Shown here: one piece after another, positions 16,338-25,009 of the stretch
Position numbering within the stretch: position 1 is the first letter of the stretch
Layout: each line of letters starts with the position of its first letter
Translations under genes and position numbers: made by a program
The notes under the pieces: model-generated
The model's database searches: none
Seen by the model: the letters and a program-made list of their open reading frames with translations, nothing else
Told to the model about the DNA's origin: nothing
NCBI GenBank assembly: GCA_016926875.1
Contig: JAFGNU010000093.1
Coordinates: forward strand, 1-64,000
Reading direction: 5' to 3'
Source: Anaerolineae bacterium
GTDB taxonomy: Bacteria; Chloroflexota; Anaerolineae; Aggregatilineales; Aggregatilineaceae
Length of the DNA: 64,000 bases

Positions 16338-18467
16338 TTACTGCACTTCCACCTCGATGGTTTCGTCTGGTGGCGCTTCTTCCGGTTCCTCTGCCGCTGG
16401 CGCTTCGGCGGCACCCGCGATGATGCGCGGCGATTGGTCGACCTCGATCACGACAATCGTGCCCGGCGCATTGACCGGCGGCACAGAGGTATAGAGCGCC
16501 TCCGCAGCACGAACGAACGCCTCATCCGACTCGCCAAAGACCAGCAGCACCATGCGTTCCGCGTTCCAGGGTGATACCTCTTCGCGCAAGATACCGGTGG
16601 TGGCGCGTTCGAGGTCCTGGTACAACCCGCCGCCGGGGATGGGTGGCATCCCGGCCATGAACTGGTCTACCAGCGGCTGGCGTGCCCGTTCACCAAGCAC
16701 GATCAGGTTTGCGTCCGCGTACTCGGCTTCGGATACCTGGTCGGTTGTGAGCAGGTTCAGGTGAGTGTCACGGATGGCGTAGCTGCCCATCACCGCCGCC
16801 AGCGACAGCGCTGCGCTGAGTTCGGTGTCGGTCGGTTCCGACGGGATGACAATCGCGGTCGGCACGTCAGGCGAATCGCCGACAAAGGGATACGGGAACG
16901 CGTTCAGATCGGGCAGCGCCATGTAGCTATGCGGCACCAGGAAGTAGGATTCGGATTGAATGCGCGTCCAGATAGCCTCCGGGTTGATGGTCTGGCATTC
17001 CGGTACGATGACAATGTTGGCGACCACAAACTGCAACGACAGTGATCGCGGGCGGGTGCCTTCCTCTGTCTCGTTCAACAGTTCGACCGGCAGATCAAAG
17101 GTGAACTCGGTTTGAGAGACACCCTTGCCGATCTCTGCCGTGCCGATGAACGCATCGTTCAGGAAGACCGCCACATGTGATCCTTCTTCCAGCGCCGGGC
17201 TGTAGGCAAGATGGAGCGTCAGCTTGGCGCCGTTCTCAAATATCCAGCCGGGCGGGCGGCGCACCGTGTGGAATACATTGGTCACGCCCGGTCCTTCCAA
17301 CACCCGGCGGCTGAAGCCCAACTGGCCCAACGTCGTTTTGTCACCCAACCAGGCGCCCTCGGTCGGCTCACCCACGGCAACCGCGGCCTCTTCGACAAAC
17401 TGGAACACGCCCGCCAGCGTTTCGAACACCGGGCGGTTGGCGAACGCGTCACCGGCCCGCGCCAGGCCCGCGTCGCTGCCCGCGCTGATCAACAGAATCT
17501 TGCGCGCGGGGTTCCAGGGCGAGTTGAGGATTTCGATCACGCCGTGATCCGGCGGCGCGGCGATACCGTCGGCGGTCAGGAAGGTATCGCCTTCCAGCCC
17601 GGATGGCACCGCGTCGGCCATTTCCCCGATCAGCGGTTGCGTGGCGGGCAGCCCGATCACGATCATGTTGGCTTCAAGTTTGAGTTCGTCGGTCAGCGCG
17701 CTGGAAGTCAGCGCGGCAAAGGGCAGGCCCTCGGTGCCGATCTGTTCGCCCAGGCGCGCAGCAATCTTCGCCGCAGCCGTCAGCGCGACAGGATCGGGAT
17801 CATCGGGCAGCACAAACACCACCGGCGGCGGCTCGTCTACCGGGTTGCGCACAACAATCGTCCGCGCCAGGTTTTCGAGCGTCGGGGCGGTTGTGTTTTC
17901 GCTGGCGGTGATGGTGAGCTTAGTGCTGTCCAGGATGGTCAACCACTGGCCGGGATTATCCCATTCCTCGCAGATGTCATCGGTGGTACGCAGCAAGCCT
18001 TCGAATGCCAGCGAAAAACCGCTCGATGTGCCGATGGTTTCCTGGGGAATGATAAACGTTTCGCGGTGTTCGCTGCCGTCACCAATCGGGCGGAAGCTGG
18101 TTACCACGTCCTCATTAACCAGCACGGTCAGGCTGGCGCGCTGCTCGTGCAGCAGCGGCGAAGCGATATAGCCCAGATCAACTTCGATCTCATTTACCAG
18201 CCAGTCGGTGGGCAGTGATAGCCAGGTTGAGCTTGAACCGTGCATCCCGGTAAGGCGCAGCGGCCCCCGGTCGAGATCCGCCAGCGTCACTTCAAAGCTG
18301 ATGGTTTCTCCAGGTTCGGGCGTGGGGGATTCTTCAACTTCGGGTTCGGAGGTTTCTTCCTGGGCAGGGGGATGAGCCTGGGCGGTAGCGCCCCAGGCCA
18401 GGATAAAAAACAGGGTAAGCAGGACGATAAACAAACCGCACAAAAAACCAGATAACCGTGACCGCAT
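16338..18467 (-). CDS. BcsB-like secreted protein (cellulose synthase regulatory subunit family)
   Basis: 709 residues from the ATG at 18467, with GGGAGG 7 bp upstream (an ATG at 18473 would be too close). Residues about 5-30 (FLCGLFIVLLTLFFILAWGATAQA) are a signal peptide or anchor. A Glu/Pro-rich linker follows. Then come repeated beta-sandwich and flavodoxin-like modules typical of BcsB: LTGMHGSSSTWLSLPTDWLV, LEGLLRTTDDICEEWDNPGQW, ASLTVLVNEDVV, and again LHLAYSPALEEGSHVAVFLNDAFIG. In known systems BcsB guides a glucan from BcsA through the envelope. No BcsA glycosyltransferase is in this window, and the C-terminal end (EEAPPDETIEVEVQ) has no tail-anchor helix, unlike classic BcsB. It may serve another exopolysaccharide. 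Confidence 0.7.
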   Translation of the reverse strand: MRSRLSGFLCGLFIVLLTLFFILAWGATAQAHPPAQEETSEPEVEESPTPEPGETISFEVTLADLDRGPLRLTGMHGSSSTWLSLPTDWLVNEIEVDLGYIASPLLHEQRASLTVLVNEDVVTSFRPIGDGSEHRETFIIPQETIGTSSGFSLAFEGLLRTTDDICEEWDNPGQWLTILDSTKLTITASENTTAPTLENLARTIVVRNPVDEPPPVVFVLPDDPDPVALTAAAKIAARLGEQIGTEGLPFAALTSSALTDELKLEANMIVIGLPATQPLIGEMADAVPSGLEGDTFLTADGIAAPPDHGVIEILNSPWNPARKILLISAGSDAGLARAGDAFANRPVFETLAGVFQFVEEAAVAVGEPTEGAWLGDKTTLGQLGFSRRVLEGPGVTNVFHTVRRPPGWIFENGAKLTLHLAYSPALEEGSHVAVFLNDAFIGTAEIGKGVSQTEFTFDLPVELLNETEEGTRPRSLSLQFVVANIVIVPECQTINPEAIWTRIQSESYFLVPHSYMALPDLNAFPYPFVGDSPDVPTAIVIPSEPTDTELSAALSLAAVMGSYAIRDTHLNLLTTDQVSEAEYADANLIVLGERARQPLVDQFMAGMPPIPGGGLYQDLERATTGILREEVSPWNAERMVLLVFGESDEAFVRAAEALYTSVPPVNAPGTIVVIEVDQSPRIIAGAAEAPAAEEPEEAPPDETIEVEVQ

Positions 18468-18546
18468 GATCATTCCTCCCCAAATCTGATGTGGCCCGTT
18501 CTTGATGCCGTTGAGGCATACATTGTTGTGATAATCGGATAGGTAC

Positions 18547-18552
18547 ATTATA
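18547..18552 (-). promoter_or_regulatory. Candidate -10 box of the BcsB-like gene
   Basis: TATAAT on the minus strand, 80 bp before the chosen ATG. No good -35 is seen at 16-18 bp. Confidence 0.35.
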
Positions 18553-18600
18553 GAAAATCCGCTTTTATAACGCCAGTAGTTCGCAGCCATCGGGTGACGT

Positions 18601-18626
18601 AAAAAAACCGGGCCTGGCAGCCCGGT
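18601..18626 (-). terminator. Rho-independent terminator after the Ere/ChaN-like gene
   Basis: Minus strand stem ACCGGGC/GCCCGGT with a 6-base loop, followed by seven T (18607-18601). It lies 25 bp past the stop at 18651. Confidence 0.9.
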
Positions 18627-18650
18627 GTAGACTTTTTCGAATGCACCTGT

Positions 18651-20312
18651 TTACTTTTGCACTTTCCGGCTTTTGGCGACGACCGGGCTTGAGGCCACGG
18701 TGGCGATGGTTGACGGCGACACCGAGAACACCGGGTCGGCGGGTTCTTCGGTGATCTCACCTGTATCCGGGTCCATCTCTTCGTCAACCGGCCCCTTGTC
18801 AATGACACCTCCGCGCGCGTCGAACAGCAGCGGTTCTATCGGGTCTTCCTGTTCTTTCAGGTCGTCGAGCATCTTAGCGCCGTTCTCATCAAGCGCCGCT
18901 TTGGCCGCCAGATTCACCGCCGGACTGCTCGCCGTGGCTTGCAGCGTGAATTCAAAGAACAGCGCCGGGGGACTGTTGTCGTATTCGGGATCGGATGGCA
19001 CAAGTTCCAGCGAGGTGTCCACAACCTGGATGCCGTAGGTTTCCGCCTCGGCCAGCACATCGCCCAGGCCGTAGGGGATGGGTTCCTGCCCGGCGTCCGG
19101 CAGCGGGTCCTGGCGGAACAGGGTATTCACCAGCCGGTCGAGCAGCCAGTCGATAGCCGATTTGCGACGATAAAAATCGGTGCCCAGCACGGATTCAGGC
19201 TTGATCTGGGCTACGATGTCCCGCCCTTCGAGCAGCGCGCCCAGGCGGCCCGCCGCATCGACCGACATAAGCTGGCTTTTGCGATTGTACGCGGGCGTGG
19301 TCATCACGCCGACAGGATCGTCTTCCAGCATCGACGCTTGCAGCGAGTCCGCTTCGATCACCGCGTAGGAATACCCGGCCTGGTCGAATAACTCGGTCAT
19401 GCGGGCGGTGTGCGCCGAGCCGGTGGAGACGCACTGCGGGCCGGTTGCGCCCTGGCTGATGCTGGCCAGCACGTTGTCTACCATCGCGTCGGTGCGCTGC
19501 GACGCCAGCACGTAGAATTCGCGCTCTTGCTGCAAGTATTGAGCGAACTCCTCAAAGCCCGGATAATCAAGCAGCCCCAGTTCGTCGGCGCGGGCGGTGA
19601 TGGCATCCACACCGGCGATCAGGTCCTCGGTAGATGACAGGGTTCGACCGGAAAACGGTTCGTACATCTCGACCGCCCAGTCATCATACGCCAGGATACA
19701 GTCGATGTACCGGTCAAAGCTGTCGTCATCGGTGTTGATGAGCGCCTCGCACTTGTCCATGTCTGCATCCGACGGCATGTTCAGCGAAGCGATGGTCAGC
19801 AGGAAGAACAGCGAGCCCGCCCCCCCGGCGGCAGCTTCCATGTCAGCTTTGTACAGTGCTTCGTCGTCGATGCCCTGGACCGTTACCGCCGGGCGAACCA
19901 GCGCCATCAGCTCGGTATGGCTGATCTCGCCGTCGGCCAGATGCTGCACGAAGATGCTGGCTTTACTCAGTTCGTCGCCGGGCAGCGCGTGGAACCAGGA
20001 CGCATCGAGCGGTTGATAGGCGCCTTCCAGGTAGATGTGCGTGGCGCCATAGTCGCGGTAGAGGCGGTTGAGCATGATCGCGATCTCGATCTGGCCCAGG
20101 ATCGAGTCGTGGTTTTCGTGGAAGATGATGACCGGCACGTCGGACCCGTTGTCCACGATCTCGACGGCGCGGCCAACGCCGTCGGCAGTGATAGCGTTGA
20201 CCATCGCTTCCAGGTCGCCGGACTGGCGGTGATCCGGGGCGGCCAGCACACCGCCGGGCAGCAGCAGGGCCAGGACAAGCAGCAAAGACATAATTTTAGC
20301 GGCAGGACGCAT
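18651..20312 (-). CDS. Secreted protein resembling the Ere/ChaN/TIKI fold, unknown function
   Basis: 553 residues. A cleavable signal peptide is clear (MRPAAKIMSLLLVLALLLPGGVLAAP). Residues 60-103 read VIIFHENHDSILGQIEIAIM...GATHIYLEGA, the pattern of the EreA/ChaN/TraB superfamily where Glu and His in a GExH-like motif sit in the active site (here H65-E66-N67-H68). Later CVSTGSAHTARMTELFDQAG (about 295-314) matches the second conserved His region of that fold. The last 180 residues are extra and end in a Pro/acidic tail. Function could be hydrolase, haem binding or none; assignment is by motif only. GGAG upstream of the ATG supports the start. It has its own terminator. Confidence 0.5.
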   Translation of the reverse strand: MRPAAKIMSLLLVLALLLPGGVLAAPDHRQSGDLEAMVNAITADGVGRAVEIVDNGSDVPVIIFHENHDSILGQIEIAIMLNRLYRDYGATHIYLEGAYQPLDASWFHALPGDELSKASIFVQHLADGEISHTELMALVRPAVTVQGIDDEALYKADMEAAAGGAGSLFFLLTIASLNMPSDADMDKCEALINTDDDSFDRYIDCILAYDDWAVEMYEPFSGRTLSSTEDLIAGVDAITARADELGLLDYPGFEEFAQYLQQEREFYVLASQRTDAMVDNVLASISQGATGPQCVSTGSAHTARMTELFDQAGYSYAVIEADSLQASMLEDDPVGVMTTPAYNRKSQLMSVDAAGRLGALLEGRDIVAQIKPESVLGTDFYRRKSAIDWLLDRLVNTLFRQDPLPDAGQEPIPYGLGDVLAEAETYGIQVVDTSLELVPSDPEYDNSPPALFFEFTLQATASSPAVNLAAKAALDENGAKMLDDLKEQEDPIEPLLFDARGGVIDKGPVDEEMDPDTGEITEEPADPVFSVSPSTIATVASSPVVAKSRKVQK

Positions 20313-20563
20313 AGGTGATTCTCCATTTGAAACTCAGTGTAACACTCGGAGTCGTCTGTTGCGCGCGATAGAGGATGGCTCACCGGCTGGAAGCACGCGA
20401 GCACAGGGTGTGGTGTGAAAGCGCTGTTCCCATTTAAGCATAAATATCGCTGTGACGTCAACATAATAAGCGGCTGCAACAGCAGTTTAGGCCGATTCCG
20501 CCGGACGCGGTTTGCGCGTTGTGTGGTACACTACCCGCCGGTGAATAGTATGCAATCAAACGG

Positions 20564-23134
20564 ATGGGACCTATGCGCTCAGAACACACACGACGCGCGC
20601 TGATCTGGGTGGCGCTGCCGCTGATCGTGTACGCGCTGGCGGCGGGCGTCATCACGTGGCCGCTGGTCAGGCAGATCGATACCCACGCAGCGGGCGCGGG
20701 TTACAGCGACAGCTACGAGGTGATCCGGCACGGCTGGTGGATGCGCGAGGCGCTGCTGCACGGCGATAACCCCTACCGGCAGGACCTGCTGGCCTACCCG
20801 GACGGCTTCACCAGTTATCTACAGTGGGCCTATCCCCTGCGCTTTGGGCCAACGATGGCGCTGTCGTTCGTGTTTTCGCCGCTGGTGGCGTTCAACCTGG
20901 CGCTGTTGATCACGCTGATCCTCAACGGCGCGGCGGCGTATTGGCTGGGTATGCACCTCGGCGGGCAGCAGCCGCTCCCCGCGCTGCTGGGCGGGCTGGT
21001 GTTTATGGCGTTTCCGGCCATGCAGGGCCACGCCAGCGTGGGGCACCTGGGCATTTTGACGCTGTGGCCGCTGCCGCTGTTTGCGCTGTGCATGTGGCGC
21101 GTGGTGCGCGAGGACGGCGGCTGGTGGACGGTGATCGCGGGCGGCGTCTGGTTTGCGCTGGCGGCGCTGGGCATGGTGTCGCAGATCATCTACGTGCTGC
21201 TGCCGGTGGTGGCCTTCTTTGGCCTGTATCACCTGCTGTCGCCGCGCGCGTGGCTGGTTATGCGGGGCGCGCCGCTGGATGAGCAGCCCTGGCTGCGCTT
21301 TGTGGCGATGATCGCGCTGGGCGGGGCGCTGCTGCTGCCGTTTTTTGGCCCGCTGCTGACCGATGCGGGGCGCGCCGAGGTGCGCGGACTCAGCGAGACG
21401 GGGCGCGTGGCCTACAGCGCGGACGTGCTGAGTTTTGCCAGCCCGTCGCCGTTTGGCCTGCTGGAAGACGTCGCGCCGGACTATACGCGCGATGTGCTGG
21501 GCACCAACTCGGCAGAGGGCGCGGCGTACCTGGGCCTGATCGCGGTGCTGCTGGCGGGGATAGCGCTGGCGCGGCGCGAACCGGCGCGGGTATGGCTGGT
21601 GATCGGCCTGGGCGCGATGCTGTTCTCGCTCGGACCGCTGCTTAAATGGCGCGACGATCCGGTTACGTTCCGCGTGGAAGACATCGAATCGGTTATCCCG
21701 CTGCCCTGGGCGCTGTTCGAATCGCTGCCGGTCATCGATTCCACGCGCACGCCGGGCCGCTTCAATCTAACCACCGGCTTTGCGCTTTCGGCGCTGGTGT
21801 GCACCGGGACGGTCGTGGTGTTCGAGCGCGTGCGGCGGCGCGCGGTGCAGATCGGGCTGGCGCTGATCCTGGGCGCGCTGATTCTGGCCGAATACCAGTT
21901 GTTCGCGCCGTTCCTGACGGTCGATGCTCGACAGCCGGATTACTTTGAGCAGTTGGCCAATGCGGACGGCGTGCGCGCGGTGTTGAACGTCCCGGTAGAT
22001 GACCGGCTGGTAGCGAAGACGGCGCTCTACCAGCAAACCATCCACCGGCACCCGATCATCGCGGGGCACGTCTCGCGCAAGACGCCGCAAGACCCGGCGC
22101 TGCTGGCCGTACTGGACCAGGCGGCGGCTCCGGATTCCGGCGAGCGTCTGTCGTCCATCCGGCGCGAAGATGTGCCGTATATCCTCTCGTCGGCGGGCGT
22201 GGATCGCCTGGTTGTTCACAAGCGCGCCTATGCCGAGCCGGGGCCGGTTGTGGCGCGGCTGGTATCGATCCTGGGCGGGCCGGAATACGAGGACGGGCAG
22301 ATCGCGGCCTTTGTTGTGCCGCGCGTGCCGGAACCGCCGCCGGATATGGCGCTGGCGCTGGCCGCCGGGCCGGACGGCTGGAGCGCGCCGGTAAACGTGG
22401 GCGCGTTTGAGGGCGTATTCCTGGCCGACGCGGGCGATTGGCACCTGTTCGCGGCAGGTGATACCTACGGCGAACTGGTCTTTCGCGCGGAGCCGTACCG
22501 CGTGCCGCGCCGGGTTGACGTATGGCTGGATGATCACCTGATCACCAGCCTGCTGCCGGACGGCGGGGAACTGCGTCTGCCGCTGTGGTTGACGGCGGGC
22601 TTCCATACGCTGCGCTTAAAGGCGGCGGACGGCTGCACCGCGTACCCGTTCGCGCTGACGTGCTGGGACACACCGCCCCTGTCCGCTGACTGCGCGCCGC
22701 TCGATCCGCCCGCGTGCATCAGCGTTGTCTTCGAGCCGCCGACGTGGCACCCGCTGGATACCGTCCCGGTGCCGCTGGGCGTGCGGCTGGATCACGGGCT
22801 GCGGCTGCGGGCGTATGACGTGGCGCTGGATACTACCGGGCGCGTGGTCCGGGTGCGCCTGTTCTGGCGGTCCGCCGACCCGCTGCCGGACAGCTACGCG
22901 CTGTTTGTGCATATCGCGGACCCGGAAAGCGGCGAGCCGCTGGCCCAGTATGACGGCTTCCCGGCAGTGCTGACCGATGCCTGGGAGACGGGCGCGCGCT
23001 GGCAGTCGGAAGTGCTGGTGACGCTGCCGGATGATCTACCGGCGGGCGAGTACGCGGTTAACGTGGGCTGGTTCCGCCCGGCGGACGGCAGCCGGTTAGG
23101 CATGGTCACGCTGGGAACGGTGGCAGTGGAGTAG
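20564..23134 (+). CDS. Large GT-C-like membrane glycosyltransferase
   Basis: 856 residues. An N-terminal helix (ALIWVALPLIVYALAAGVITWPLV) is followed by a loop with SDSYEVIRHGWWMREALLHGDNPY, the position of the donor-binding acidic loop in GT-C enzymes, then about 10 more membrane helices to residue 470. The rest is outside: a region similar to the soluble part of Chloroflexota membrane glycosyltransferases (DPALLAVLDQAAAPDSGERL..., VDRLVVHKRAYAE) and a C-terminal beta domain (RLFWRSADPLPDSYALFVHI...LPAGEYAVNVGWFRPADGSRLG). The start may be ATG 20564 or ATG 20573; neither has a strong ribosome site. A Nudix gene starts 6 bp after the stop. The acceptor is unknown. Confidence 0.75.
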   Translation: MGPMRSEHTRRALIWVALPLIVYALAAGVITWPLVRQIDTHAAGAGYSDSYEVIRHGWWMREALLHGDNPYRQDLLAYPDGFTSYLQWAYPLRFGPTMALSFVFSPLVAFNLALLITLILNGAAAYWLGMHLGGQQPLPALLGGLVFMAFPAMQGHASVGHLGILTLWPLPLFALCMWRVVREDGGWWTVIAGGVWFALAALGMVSQIIYVLLPVVAFFGLYHLLSPRAWLVMRGAPLDEQPWLRFVAMIALGGALLLPFFGPLLTDAGRAEVRGLSETGRVAYSADVLSFASPSPFGLLEDVAPDYTRDVLGTNSAEGAAYLGLIAVLLAGIALARREPARVWLVIGLGAMLFSLGPLLKWRDDPVTFRVEDIESVIPLPWALFESLPVIDSTRTPGRFNLTTGFALSALVCTGTVVVFERVRRRAVQIGLALILGALILAEYQLFAPFLTVDARQPDYFEQLANADGVRAVLNVPVDDRLVAKTALYQQTIHRHPIIAGHVSRKTPQDPALLAVLDQAAAPDSGERLSSIRREDVPYILSSAGVDRLVVHKRAYAEPGPVVARLVSILGGPEYEDGQIAAFVVPRVPEPPPDMALALAAGPDGWSAPVNVGAFEGVFLADAGDWHLFAAGDTYGELVFRAEPYRVPRRVDVWLDDHLITSLLPDGGELRLPLWLTAGFHTLRLKAADGCTAYPFALTCWDTPPLSADCAPLDPPACISVVFEPPTWHPLDTVPVPLGVRLDHGLRLRAYDVALDTTGRVVRVRLFWRSADPLPDSYALFVHIADPESGEPLAQYDGFPAVLTDAWETGARWQSEVLVTLPDDLPAGEYAVNVGWFRPADGSRLGMVTLGTVAVE

Positions 23135-23139
23135 AGAAT

Positions 23140-23754
23140 ATGCCGGGTGTACTGGAAAAGGTGACGACGTTTGTCGTGCGCGATGCAGGTGATGGGCCTG
23201 AACTGCTGCTGTTTGTACATCCCTTCGCGGGCATCCAGATTCCGGCAGGCACGGTTGAGATCGGGGAAACGCCGGATGCGGCGGCGCTCCGCGAAACGCG
23301 CGAGGAAACCGGCCTGCGCAATGTGTCGATCCGCCGCTGCCTGGGCACAGACGAGCGCACGCTGCCGGACGACCGGCGCGCGGTGGTGAAACGCACGACC
23401 GTATACGCCCGCCCGGACGTGACCAGCTTTGACTGGGCGTTTTTGCCCAGGGGCATGTGGGTGCAGCGCCTGCGCGCGGCGGGCGGCTTTACGCAGGTCA
23501 GCTATGTGGAGCACGACCGCGAACCGGACCCGCAGTACGTGACGATGTGCATTACCGGCTGGGTGCCGGATGCCGCGCTGGCCGATACGCAGCGGCGGCA
23601 TTTTTACCTGCTGGACTGTCACGAACAGACGGAGACCCGCTGGCAGGTGGCAGTCGATCACCACGTGTTCACGCTGTTCTGGGCGCCGCTGGACCACCTG
23701 CCCGCCATCATCCCGCCGCAGGATGCATGGCTGGCGTACCTGGACAGAACGTAG
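23140..23754 (+). CDS. Nudix hydrolase
   Basis: 204 residues. The complete Nudix box is visible at residues 37-59: G37, E43, R51-E52, E55-E56 and G58-L59, fitting G-x5-E-x7-REUxEExGU, where the glutamates bind Mg2+. Members hydrolyse a nucleoside diphosphate linked to another group. The C-terminal 100 residues are longer than in a minimal Nudix domain and contain QTETRWQVAVDHHVFTLFWAPLDHLP. The gene follows the GT-C gene by 6 bp and may be co-transcribed with it; the substrate is not predictable from sequence. Confidence 0.9.
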   Translation: MPGVLEKVTTFVVRDAGDGPELLLFVHPFAGIQIPAGTVEIGETPDAAALRETREETGLRNVSIRRCLGTDERTLPDDRRAVVKRTTVYARPDVTSFDWAFLPRGMWVQRLRAAGGFTQVSYVEHDREPDPQYVTMCITGWVPDAALADTQRRHFYLLDCHEQTETRWQVAVDHHVFTLFWAPLDHLPAIIPPQDAWLAYLDRT

Positions 23755-23876
23755 CGCTACAGCCGCAGCCAGCGAGATAGAGGAGGCGCACACCAGGCAG
23801 GGACGTAGTAGTATCAGGCGCAAGACCTGTGGAGTCCGGCATTTTTCTTTTCGCATAGCATGGTGGAGGAGAATCT

Positions 23877-24638
23877 ATGGCAGGTTTAATGGAGGGCAAG
23901 GTTGCCCTGGTTACCGGCGGGAGTTCGGGCATTGGCAAGGCAACGGCGCTGGCATTTGCGCGCGAAGGGGCAAGCGTTGTGATTGCCAATCGGACGCAGG
24001 AAACCGGCGAGGAAGTCGCCCAGGCGATACAGGAAATGGGCGGGCAGGCGGTATGGATTCAAACCGATGTCTCTCAGGCGGATCAGGTGGAAGCCATGAT
24101 CGAAGGGACGCTGCGGGCTTTCGGGCGGTTGGATTACGCGTTCAACAATGCAGGCAGCGGCGGCATGGGGGGATGGCTGGCAGATATTCCAGAAGCGGAG
24201 TTTGATAAGACGATTAACGGCTTTTTGAAGAGCGTGTGGCTGTGTATGAAGCACGAAATCCCGGTGATGCTCAAATCGGGCGGGGGGAGCATCGTCAATA
24301 ACTCGTCCGTCGATGGGCTGCGCGCTTTCCCGTATGATCCAGTTTATTCGGCGGCCAAGCACGGCGTGATCGGTCTGACCCGGTCGGGAGCCATGCAATA
24401 CGCGAACCAGGGTATACGCATCAACGCCGTCTGCCCTGGCTGGATCAGGACGCCGCCGGTAGAAAATATCTTGCAGAATTCGCCCGAAGCAAAAAACGGT
24501 ATGCTTCAACACCAGCCGATTGGGCGGCTGGGTGCGGCGGATGAAGTCGCCGAGGCGGTTGTCTGGCTGTGTTCGGATAAGGCATCATTGATCATTGGCG
24601 TTGCATTTCCGGTAGACGGCGGTTATACCGTGGTGTGA
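23877..24638 (+). CDS. Short-chain dehydrogenase/reductase (SDR)
   Basis: 253 residues, classical SDR length. Cofactor loop TGGSSGIG (13-20), NNAG (90-93), catalytic Ser in NNSS (141-144), Tyr157 and Lys161 in YSAAK, and the C-terminal PIGRLGAADEVAEAVVWLCSD with the final PVDGGYTVV. Asn38-Arg39 after strand 2 suggests NADP(H) preference. A strong GGAGGAG lies before the ATG. Base composition and wobble positions look lower in GC than the genes before it, starting a patch that continues to about 27.1 kb. Substrate unknown. Confidence 0.9.
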   Translation: MAGLMEGKVALVTGGSSGIGKATALAFAREGASVVIANRTQETGEEVAQAIQEMGGQAVWIQTDVSQADQVEAMIEGTLRAFGRLDYAFNNAGSGGMGGWLADIPEAEFDKTINGFLKSVWLCMKHEIPVMLKSGGGSIVNNSSVDGLRAFPYDPVYSAAKHGVIGLTRSGAMQYANQGIRINAVCPGWIRTPPVENILQNSPEAKNGMLQHQPIGRLGAADEVAEAVVWLCSDKASLIIGVAFPVDGGYTVV

Positions 24639-24774
24639 GCGGTGGCAGCAGCCCGCGCCCTGTCGCGGCGTATGGTCGGCTGTGCTGCGAAACCCACATT
24701 CTGCACCTCGCAAGAGCAAAATCGAAATAAAATTTCGCTCAAGCTGGTGCGGATTATTGGCCTATGAAGTGCTC

Positions 24775-24972
24775 TCACTCGCTGCCCCGGCCCTCCAACT
24801 GTTGGCGCAGATACGCCAGAACCGCCTCTGTGCCCTGCTCCACAACCTCCGGCGGCGGCGATTCCAGCGGGTTATCGTCCAGCCAGAGCCTTTGCAGATA
24901 TTGCAGTTGGCCGATTTCAGGTGGCAGGCTGATCAAGCTCACATTCCGCGCCAGAACGACAATATCAGATTT
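24775..24972 (-). pseudogene. Remnant of a leucine-rich-repeat protein (3' end)
   Basis: On the minus strand 65 codons before a TGA at 24777-24775 encode ISLPPEIGQLQYLQRLWLDD, then NPLESPPPEVVEQGTEAVLA and YLRQQLEG: the last one and a half LRR units plus the capping end typical of bacterial LRR proteins, whose last helix often reads A-x-L-x-Y-L-R. There is no start codon with a ribosome site, and an in-frame TGA lies at 24975-24973. The break coincides with the left copy of a 17-bp direct repeat (24977-24993). The remaining 371-bp gap (24639-25009) holds nothing else I can name. Confidence 0.7.
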
Positions 24973-24976
24973 TCAT

Positions 24977-24993
24977 CGAAACCGGTGCGGAAT
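24977..24993 (+). repeat. Left copy of a 17-bp direct repeat flanking the antiporter gene
   Basis: CGAAACCGGTGCGGAAT here, CGAAACTGGTGCGGAAT at 26983-26999: one mismatch in 17. The pair encloses only the antiporter gene and its flanks. Confidence 0.6.
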
Positions 24994-25009
24994 ACGGGTT
25001 AATACGGTT

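Noticed and set aside
24682-25002. Plus-strand 106-codon frame between the SDR and antiporter genes
   Set aside because: The opposite strand of the same stretch encodes a clear LRR end, so this frame is its shadow.
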